A stretch of 18,175 bases of DNA from the NCBI RefSeq assembly GCF_016785185.1, contig NZ_JAEKDY010000065.1. One strand, written 5' to 3'. The translations under genes and the position numbers were made by a program. Under the pieces are notes generated by a model. The model did no database searches. It saw nothing but the letters and a program-made list of their open reading frames with translations, and had not been told where the DNA came from. This DNA is from Heyndrickxia sporothermodurans. GTDB lineage: Bacteria; Bacillota; Bacilli; Bacillales; Bacillaceae_C. Within the stretch, counting starts at the first letter, position 1, and each line of letters starts with the position of its first letter. This document shows positions 12,524 through 18,175 of the stretch, piece by piece.

Positions 12524-14986
12524 TTACAAAATTCGATAAACTGGTATGTCAAATATGAGTGAATAGGAACTAACTAGACTATATAGATTATGAATTTGGG
12601 CGATTTGTTTTACGGCCCACCCGATGTCTGTTGCGTATTGGTGAGTTGCCTTACGTGATGAGCTTGCAGCATCCGGATTCCATCTCATTTTATATAATGT
12701 ATTTTGTCCAGCATTGATATAGCCTTTAGCGATAAACTCTGCTCCGCCGATGATGGCTTGTTCCGGTGTGAACCAGCCTGCATTGTAAGCAAAATTTGCA
12801 CCTGCTTTAACTGGGTCTGAGTCAAAAGCGCCGATTCCATACATATTGTATACGGTTTTTCCGTTTACTTTTACACCATTAGCCAGTGTGGACTTACCAT
12901 TACCTGTTTCAAGCAAGGCATGTGAGATTAAATACAGCTCATTGATTCCATACGTATTTCCTGCTGTAATGAATGCAGAAGCTTTTCCACTCAATATTCC
13001 TTTTCCAGCTAGAATTCGATCATTTACTTCTGCAGCTTGAACATTGGTCGTTTTTGATAGATTAATAAATTGTAATGATTTAATTGGATCGTTAACAAAA
13101 TTACTTGGATCTAAGTAATACTTGATATCGTCAGGACTAGCATTAACCCATGTTTTATTATATTTTACTTCGTACCAAGTATAACCATCTGAACCTTTTT
13201 TAGACGAAAGAATCGTCAGGCTTGTCCCTTTAGAAACTTGACCAACACTCCAAAAATTCGTCCCTGCGCCGCCTCTAACGTTCCAGCCGCTGCCTTGAAC
13301 AACACCTACCGTTGGTTTAGAGGAAGAATTCAATTTCAAAGCATCTTCTCTAATATATGTACGGTATTTATTATCTGTTTGCGGATTTGCAGCCATTTGA
13401 ATTTTAACCATTTCATCTAAAGTAAGATTATACTCACTGTACGTCGTTTTCGAATCTTTGTTTGCATTCTGTAATTTAGTAGTTAAAAATTTTGCACTTA
13501 CATAACCTGTTTTTCCATTTGCGGTGATTTTCGCCCACCCATTACTTTCTGAAAGAAAAGTGACAGCTGTTCCTCTTGTTAATTTGGCAATGATTGTGCC
13601 ATTTGTAGAGGCTGATGAACGCATATTTAAATTCGTTCCCGCATCCACATTTACATACATTATTGTTCCAGTGGCTACTCCACCATTTTGATTTCCTTGA
13701 TCATTATTATTTGAAATTGGTTTTGTAGCTGATAAAAGTTCTGACTTCACATAGCCGATTTGATCGTATACTTTAATTTTTGACCAGCCATTGGACTCCG
13801 AGTAGACAAGAACAGCTACCCCTTTACCAATATTAACGATAACGGATGCGTTCGTTGATGGGCTTGCATACATGCTTATTCCAGAAACCGATGCGATGTT
13901 GACATATTTTGTTTTTGGAGTAGTAGTTTCTGTTTGCTTTGATGTAACTAAATATTGGCTGCTTACATACCCTGTTTTTCCGTTAACAGTAATTTTTGAC
14001 CAGCCATTAGATTCGGATAGGACGGTAACTTCTATGCCTTTTTTTAGTTTCGCCACGATTGATCCACTTGTTGATGCCTTATTTCGCATATTCAACGTTG
14101 AACCTGCATCGACTTCCACATATTTCGTGACCGTTTTCGTTGGTGTCGTTTGTTTTGGTGGGTTCTTCGTTGGTTTGGATTGCGTGTTTTTATCCGTTAA
14201 ATACTTGCTGCTTACATAACCCGTTTTACCACTTGCAGTAATTTTTGACCAACCATTGGATTCGGATTGGACGGTAACTTTCGTGCCTTTTTTTAGTTTC
14301 GCCACGATTGATCCACTTGTTGATGCCTTACTTCGCATATTCAGTGTAGAGTCTGTATCGACATCTACATATTTCGTGACTGTTTTCGCTGGTGTCTTTT
14401 CCTTTGGTTTCGATTGAACTTTTTTATCGGTTAAAAACTTACTGCTTACATATCCTGTTTTCCCGTTTGCTTGGATTTTTGACCAACCGTTAGACTCGGA
14501 TAAAACAGTAACTTTTGCACCTTTTGCTAGTTTGGCAATGATAGTTCCATTCGTTGCCGCTTTATTTCGCATATTCAACGATGATCCTGCATCTACTTCA
14601 ACATACTTCGTAACGGTTTTTGCTGATGACGGTTTCTTTGGTGGATTTGTTGTTGGTTTGGATATGGAACTTGGTTTCCTTGTATTCACCGCCAAATACT
14701 TACTGCTTACATATCCTGTTTTCCCGTTTGCTTGGATTTTTGACCAACCGTTAGACTCGGATAACACCGTAACATTTGTACCTTTTACTAGTTTCATAAT
14801 AATAGAAGCATTCGTTGATGGTTTACTGCGTACATTCAATGTTGAACCCGCATCCACATTAACTGACTTTACTACATTTTGTGAAGTTAACACACTCGGA
14901 GGTTCCGCAGCCAGAACAGTTTTTTCAAACGCAATGGTAGATAGTGCAGCAAAACACAATCCCGGAATGATGACACTTTTCTTCAA
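12524..14986 (-). CDS. Secreted SH3-repeat N-acetylglucosaminidase autolysin (LytD-like)
   Basis: This 820-residue protein has a signal peptide (1-~27, TVLAAEPP). Seven bacterial SH3 domains follow at ~39-100, 126-187, 203-265, 286-348, 358-420, 442-503 and 558-616. The first six share the ESNGWxKI core; the fifth is divergent, with SMYASPS replacing LNMR. Lys/Pro/Thr linkers separate domains 1-5. The C-terminal glucosaminidase domain (~650-803; LISHALLETGNGKS with catalytic E693, then YNMYGIGAFD) cleaves GlcNAc-MurNAc bonds in the wall. The TLDEMVKIQMAANPQTDNKY segment before the seventh SH3 is typical of Bacillus LytD-type enzymes. TTG 14984-14986 is the start, preceded by AGGAGGGAG. Near-identical DNA repeats between domains suggest recent duplication. 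It is divergent from the LCP ligase gene. Confidence 0.88.
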   Translation of the reverse strand: MKKSVIIPGLCFAALSTIAFEKTVLAAEPPSVLTSQNVVKSVNVDAGSTLNVRSKPSTNASIIMKLVKGTNVTVLSESNGWSKIQANGKTGYVSSKYLAVNTRKPSSISKPTTNPPKKPSSAKTVTKYVEVDAGSSLNMRNKAATNGTIIAKLAKGAKVTVLSESNGWSKIQANGKTGYVSSKFLTDKKVQSKPKEKTPAKTVTKYVDVDTDSTLNMRSKASTSGSIVAKLKKGTKVTVQSESNGWSKITASGKTGYVSSKYLTDKNTQSKPTKNPPKQTTPTKTVTKYVEVDAGSTLNMRNKASTSGSIVAKLKKGIEVTVLSESNGWSKITVNGKTGYVSSQYLVTSKQTETTTPKTKYVNIASVSGISMYASPSTNASVIVNIGKGVAVLVYSESNGWSKIKVYDQIGYVKSELLSATKPISNNNDQGNQNGGVATGTIMYVNVDAGTNLNMRSSASTNGTIIAKLTRGTAVTFLSESNGWAKITANGKTGYVSAKFLTTKLQNANKDSKTTYSEYNLTLDEMVKIQMAANPQTDNKYRTYIREDALKLNSSSKPTVGVVQGSGWNVRGGAGTNFWSVGQVSKGTSLTILSSKKGSDGYTWYEVKYNKTWVNASPDDIKYYLDPSNFVNDPIKSLQFINLSKTTNVQAAEVNDRILAGKGILSGKASAFITAGNTYGINELYLISHALLETGNGKSTLANGVKVNGKTVYNMYGIGAFDSDPVKAGANFAYNAGWFTPEQAIIGGAEFIAKGYINAGQNTLYKMRWNPDAASSSRKATHQYATDIGWAVKQIAQIHNLYSLVSSYSLIFDIPVYRIL
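14035..14330. repeat. 47-bp identical direct repeat within SH3 domains 3 and 4
   Basis: Bases 14035-14081 and 14284-14330 are identical over 47 bp, offset by 249 bp (83 codons, in frame). They encode the shared KASTSGSIVAKLKKG segment. Confidence 0.75.
14437..14764. repeat. 67-bp identical direct repeat within SH3 domains 1 and 2
   Basis: Bases 14437-14503 and 14698-14764 are identical over 67 bp. Each encodes the domain core around SESNGWSKIQANGKTGYVSSK. Their offset is 261 bp, exactly 87 codons, so recombination between them would delete or duplicate one domain in frame. Confidence 0.8.
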
Positions 14987-15015
14987 TTTTTTCTCTCCCT
15001 CCTAAAATCTAAATT

Positions 15016-15043
15016 ATCTTAATTTAATTCTAACATATTGCAA
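15016..15043 (-). promoter_or_regulatory. Possible promoter of the autolysin gene
   Basis: On the minus strand, TTGCAA (15038-15043) and TAAGAT (15016-15021) are 16 bases apart, about 30 bases upstream of the TTG start. No sigma-D type -10 (GCCGATAT) was seen. The rest of the 298-base divergent region 14987-15284 is AT-rich with only the tagU promoter evident. Confidence 0.35.
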
Positions 15044-15239
15044 CACTTTTAAAATCGAAAATTGTCAAATTCACTTAGATTTTCAGCTAGCAATAGGTCT
15101 TTTGTTCTATATCTTTCTTGGAAAACGATCTTTTTTTCTAAAAATATCAATTTCTAAATACCTAGTAACTAATTCTTACGTCTTTCCCAATAATTCACAT
15201 TATTAAATCATAATTAAATCTATTAATATTGTAAAATCG

Positions 15240-15248
15240 TGTTATAAT
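15240..15248 (+). promoter_or_regulatory. Extended -10 promoter of the LCP (tagU-type) gene
   Basis: TG-T-TATAAT at 15240-15248 is a perfect extended -10, which would offset the weak -35 region (around 15220). It lies 36 bases upstream of the start codon. Confidence 0.5.
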
Positions 15249-15284
15249 TTGTAAGAAAAAGTTTACAAAAAGTGAGGTTCATTT

Positions 15285-16202
15285 ATGAAGAAAAAAATTC
15301 TTATTATTATTTCTAGTATTATAGGAGTATTGATTATAGGAATTGGCGGATATGTATACTATCTTTACAGTTCTGTAAAGGATACTGCAAACAAAATGCA
15401 TGAAGAGGTAAAATTAGATCGCCCACATCAAAAACCGGATATTAGTAAAAATAGTCAACCGATTTCTATTTTATTAATGGGTGTGGATGAACGTAAAGGT
15501 GACCGTGGCCGTTCAGATACGTTAATCGCAATGACCCTTAACCCGAAAAAAGGGAATATGCAGATGGTGAGCATTCCACGTGATACGAGAACAGAAATTA
15601 TCGGTCACGGGACAACGGACAAAATCAATCATGCCTATGCTTTTGGTGGACCAAAAATGGCCATCGAAACAGTGGAAAACTTTACTGGTGTCCAAATGGA
15701 TTACTTTATTCGTGTGAATATGGAAGCCCTTAGTGAGTTGGTTGATGCAGTTGGTGGTGTAACAGTCCAAAATAAACTGGATTGGATTGACGAAGGGATT
15801 TATAAAAAAGGCTACCACTTTGCAAAAGGGGATGTTGAACTCGATGGAAAAAAAGCGCTCGGATATGTACGTATGAGACATTTCGATCCGAATGGTGATT
15901 TTGGCCGTAACGAACGTCAACGTCAAGTTATCGCTGCAATTGTAAACAAAGCAGCAAGCATTTCATCCGTTACCCGCTTCGATGATATCCTTAGTGCATT
16001 GGGGGACAATGTGAAAACAAATATGACCTTTGATGATATGATGGATATTCAAAAAAACTATCGCAATTGCCGAAATAATATCACACAGTATGAAGTAAAA
16101 GGTGTAGGTGGTAAAATCGGCGGTATCTACTATTTAAGTGTTCCTGATGAAGAAAAGTCAAAAGTAACGAAAATGTTAAAGGATAACTTAAAGAAGGGCT
16201 AA
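15285..16202 (+). CDS. tagU: LytR-CpsA-Psr (LCP) family wall polymer ligase, TagU/LytR type
   Basis: A 305-residue protein, close to the 306 of B. subtilis TagU (formerly LytR). A single N-terminal membrane anchor (residues ~4-30, ILIIISSIIGVLIIGIGGYVYYLY) precedes an extracellular LCP domain (~60-300). Conserved features are LLMGVDERKGDRGRSDTLI, VSIPRDTRTEI, KINHAYAFGG, the basic YVRMRHFDPNGDFGRNERQRQV pocket and the SVPDEEKSKV tail. LCP enzymes move wall teichoic acid or other anionic polymers from undecaprenyl carriers to peptidoglycan. ATG 15285 has GTGAGG 7 bases upstream. It is divergent from the autolysin gene, echoing the B. subtilis arrangement in which lytR is divergent from lytABC. 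TagT or TagV could not be excluded. Confidence 0.85.
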   Translation: MKKKILIIISSIIGVLIIGIGGYVYYLYSSVKDTANKMHEEVKLDRPHQKPDISKNSQPISILLMGVDERKGDRGRSDTLIAMTLNPKKGNMQMVSIPRDTRTEIIGHGTTDKINHAYAFGGPKMAIETVENFTGVQMDYFIRVNMEALSELVDAVGGVTVQNKLDWIDEGIYKKGYHFAKGDVELDGKKALGYVRMRHFDPNGDFGRNERQRQVIAAIVNKAASISSVTRFDDILSALGDNVKTNMTFDDMMDIQKNYRNCRNNITQYEVKGVGGKIGGIYYLSVPDEEKSKVTKMLKDNLKKG

Positions 16203-16224
16203 TATCCCATGATTAACGTATATG

Positions 16225-16262
16225 AAATGAAGCATCCCATATTAAGGATGCTTCATTTTTTT
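16225..16262. terminator. Strong intrinsic terminator between tagU and pgcA
   Basis: A 13-bp stem, AAATGAAGCATCC (16225-16237) with GGATGCTTCATTT (16246-16258), has an 8-base loop and runs into TTTTTTT. It is a textbook terminator for the plus strand. It ends 15 bases before the convergent pgcA stop and may also serve that gene. Confidence 0.88.
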
Positions 16263-16277
16263 GATTCCTATCTTAAC

Positions 16278-18011
16278 CTACATTCTTCCAACAAGTTCCA
16301 TTACATCGTCTTGTAACTTCTTATTTAGTTCCTGACTTTTTTCCATTGAATCCGCCTTAACACCGAAATAAAACTTCGCTTTTGGTTCGGTTCCTGATGG
16401 ACGTAGGCAGAACCACGAGCCGTCTTCTAAATAATATTTCAACACATTAGATTTTGGTAAATTAATGTTTGTCGTTTCTTCAGTTAGTAAATTTTTACGT
16501 TCGCTCATTTGATAATCTTCAACGGCTGCAACCCTTAATCCCGCAATTTCAGTTGGCGGATTTTGGCGGAATGTATTTAGAATTTCCGCAATCTTTTCTG
16601 TTCCTTCTTTTCCTTTTAACGTTAAAGAGCGTAAAGATTCTATATAATAACCGTATTGGGCAAATATGTCTAAAAGACCATCATATAATGATTTCCCTTG
16701 TTTTTTATAATAAGCAGCAACTTCTGCAGCAAACACTGCGGATTGTACTGCATCTTTATCGCGAACAAAATCTCCAATTAGATATCCATAGCTTTCTTCA
16801 TAACCAAAAAGGAATGTATACTCACCGGTTTGTTCATACTCTTTAATTTTTTCTCCTATAAATTTAAATCCTGTTAGTGTATCAAGCGTTGAAATACCGA
16901 AGGATTTGGCAATCTCACGGCCAATTTCAGATGTCACGATCGTCTTAATCACAATTCCGTTTGACGGAAGAGTTTGTTTCTCCTTCATCTTCGTTAATAA
17001 ATAATGAAGCATTAAGGCACCTAATTGATTTCCTGTTAACACTTGATACTCACCAACATGATTTTTCACAGCTACCCCAATGCGGTCTGTATCTGGATCT
17101 GTTCCTATTAAAACATCTGCATCGTTTTGCTTGCCATATTGAATGGCTAATTCAAATGCGGCATGTTCTTCAGGATTTGGAGAAGTAACTGTTGAAAAAT
17201 TCGAATCGGGTAACTCCTGTTCTTTGACGACGGTAACGTTTCTGAAACCAAACGATTCAAGTCCTTTTCGAACAGGGATATTACCTGTCCCATGTAAAGG
17301 GGTATACACGATTTTTAACGAGTCGGCAACAGACTGAATTAGTTCCTTATCTTGTCCAATACTTCGCAATGCTTGTAAATATGCTTGGTCTACTTGTTCT
17401 CCTATGTATGTCAATATTTCATTGTTTACAAGTTCCGACTCATCTGCAACTTGAATGACTAGCTCATTTTCTACTTTATTAACGTATTCTACTAATTCAT
17501 CTGCCTGTTTTGGTGGCAGTTGTCCTCCATCTTGGCCATATACTTTAAATCCATTGTATTCAGGCGGGTTGTGACTTGCCGTAATAACAACACCTGAATA
17601 TGCGTGTAAGTACCGAACTGCAAAGGATAACATCGGTGTAGGGTGTAATTCTTTAAAAAGATACGCTTTAATTCCATGTTTCCCAACTGTTTTCGCTACT
17701 TCTAAAGCAAACTCTGGTGATTGATGACGACTGTCATAGGCAATAACTACCCCACGTGACTTCGCTATATCCCCTTGTTCCTCAATATATTTAGCAAGTC
17801 CTTCTGCAGCTTTACGGACAGTATAAATATTCATACGATTGATCCCAACACCGAGTTCACCGCGCATACCGCCAGTTCCAAATTCTAAATTTTTATAGAA
17901 GCGGTCTTCAAGCTCTTTTTCATTTCCCGTAATTTCATTTAGCTGATTTTTCAATTCCTGATTTAAATCGTTAAATTGACTCCATTTTTCATAGGATGAT
18001 TTCCAACTCAT
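16278..18011 (-). CDS. pgcA: Alpha-phosphoglucomutase (phosphohexomutase family)
   Basis: The 577-residue enzyme interconverts glucose-6-P and glucose-1-P, supplying UDP-glucose for glycolipids, teichoic acid glycosylation and exopolysaccharide. All four family motifs are present: the phosphoserine loop TASHNPPEYNG (S146), the metal loop DPDTDR (305-310), the sugar-binding GYEESYG (403-409) and the phosphate-binding RPSGTEPK (537-544). The N-terminus (MSWKSSYEKW...) and length match B. subtilis PgcA (YhxB, 581 aa). ATG 18009-18011 is chosen because GGAGG sits 8 bases upstream; an in-frame TTG at 18024-18026 overlaps that site. Product use in wall polymer decoration fits the neighbouring LCP ligase and autolysin, but the convergent gene layout means it is not in an operon with them. 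Confidence 0.95.
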   Translation of the reverse strand: MSWKSSYEKWSQFNDLNQELKNQLNEITGNEKELEDRFYKNLEFGTGGMRGELGVGINRMNIYTVRKAAEGLAKYIEEQGDIAKSRGVVIAYDSRHQSPEFALEVAKTVGKHGIKAYLFKELHPTPMLSFAVRYLHAYSGVVITASHNPPEYNGFKVYGQDGGQLPPKQADELVEYVNKVENELVIQVADESELVNNEILTYIGEQVDQAYLQALRSIGQDKELIQSVADSLKIVYTPLHGTGNIPVRKGLESFGFRNVTVVKEQELPDSNFSTVTSPNPEEHAAFELAIQYGKQNDADVLIGTDPDTDRIGVAVKNHVGEYQVLTGNQLGALMLHYLLTKMKEKQTLPSNGIVIKTIVTSEIGREIAKSFGISTLDTLTGFKFIGEKIKEYEQTGEYTFLFGYEESYGYLIGDFVRDKDAVQSAVFAAEVAAYYKKQGKSLYDGLLDIFAQYGYYIESLRSLTLKGKEGTEKIAEILNTFRQNPPTEIAGLRVAAVEDYQMSERKNLLTEETTNINLPKSNVLKYYLEDGSWFCLRPSGTEPKAKFYFGVKADSMEKSQELNKKLQDDVMELVGRM

Positions 18012-18056
18012 TATGTATTCCTCCAAAAAAGTAATTCTTTTATTAACAGAATGAAT

Positions 18057-18084
18057 TTCATAATTCTTAGCCCTTGTGTATCAA
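18057..18084 (-). promoter_or_regulatory. Possible promoter of pgcA
   Basis: On the minus strand, TTGATA (18079-18084) and TATGAA (18057-18062) are 16 bases apart, with about 45 bases to the start codon. The -35 falls in the small CCCTTG...CAAGGG inverted repeat (18071-18087). Confidence 0.3.
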
Positions 18085-18175
18085 GGGGTTTAAGAGATAA
18101 AAAAAGAAGTACCTCCCCAAATCTTGTATAATGGTAGTTGACCAGTAAGCCCCCATTCAAACAACGCATATAAAT
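18065..18175 (+). mobile_element. Possible insertion-sequence end, cut by the window
   Basis: This edge has a small inverted repeat CCCTTG-TGTAT-CAAGGG (18071-18087), a purine-rich stretch, and then TATAAT at 18127-18132 pointing out of the window on the plus strand. The composition and layout remind me of the left end of transposase-bearing IS elements in Bacillaceae. No transposase codons are inside the window, so this is a weak call. It could equally be an ordinary promoter region of a divergent gene. Confidence 0.2.

Noticed and set aside
14035..14764. The repeated blocks as a CRISPR array or minisatellite
   Set aside because: The repeats are coding, separated by 83 and 87 codons, and follow SH3 domain borders.
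14532..15005. 157-aa plus-strand ORF opposite the autolysin
   Set aside because: It is an antisense shadow of the SH3 repeats, with no ribosome site or independent signature. Similar plus-strand ORFs at 13872-14219 and 13238-13420 have the same origin.
15522..15926. 134-aa minus-strand ORF inside the LCP gene
   Set aside because: It is antisense to conserved LCP motifs and lacks any family signature.
16469..16846. 125-aa plus-strand ORF inside pgcA
   Set aside because: It is a shadow of a strongly conserved enzyme on the other strand.

Overview
This is low-GC, Gram-positive chromosomal DNA, most likely from the family Bacillaceae. The evidence is strong Shine-Dalgarno sequences, frequent TTG and GTG starts, sigma-A type promoters, close resemblance to Bacillus PgcA, TagU/LytR, ArtP and EIIA-Glc, a SleB-type spore cortex hydrolase domain, and LytD-like autolysin architecture. 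The genus cannot be fixed from sequence reading alone. Most of the window is ordinary core or accessory Bacillus gene content. No phage, CRISPR array, rRNA, tRNA or clear defence system is visible.

Layout. 1-790: AT-rich region with one small acidic ORF of unknown function and a cluster of DnaA-box-like 9-mers that runs through the end of that ORF. 725-2274: a membrane-anchored PAS-GGDEF diguanylate cyclase gene, split by a -1 frameshift inside the PAS domain. 2349-2858: a DUF3189-like gene, then a hairpin terminator. 2936-4272 (minus): a Cof-type HAD phosphatase and a stand-alone PTS EIIA of the glucose family. 4392-7550 (plus, divergent from EIIA): an operon of a glucose-family PTS EIICB permease, N-acetylmannosamine-6-phosphate 2-epimerase (NanE) and an RpiR/MurR-type SIS-domain regulator. 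It is probably an amino-sugar (ManNAc) uptake and conversion unit that borrows phosphate from the divergent EIIA. 7561-8376 (minus): a zinc-ribbon membrane protein. 8530-10897 (minus): an arginine/basic amino acid ABC importer (artPQR type), with a long perfect palindrome between the binding-protein and permease genes. 10960-11040: a REP/REPIN-like inverted repeat. 11155-11661: an unrecognised small membrane protein.

The right third is cell-envelope biology. It holds a SleB-type cell wall hydrolase and a large secreted SH3-repeat N-acetylglucosaminidase autolysin (both minus). Divergent from the autolysin is a LytR-CpsA-Psr ligase (TagU type), and converging on that is the phosphoglucomutase PgcA. 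Together these could cover wall turnover, attachment of teichoic acid to peptidoglycan, and supply of glucose-1-phosphate for UDP-glucose. The last ~110 bases upstream of pgcA look unlike the rest and may be the end of an insertion element, but this is weakly supported.

I did not find a convincing undescribed multi-gene system. The points most worth a second look are the ectopic DnaA-box cluster embedded in a small ORF, the split cyclase gene with its own internal Shine-Dalgarno at the break, the in-frame identical DNA repeats in the autolysin, and the REPIN-like element.
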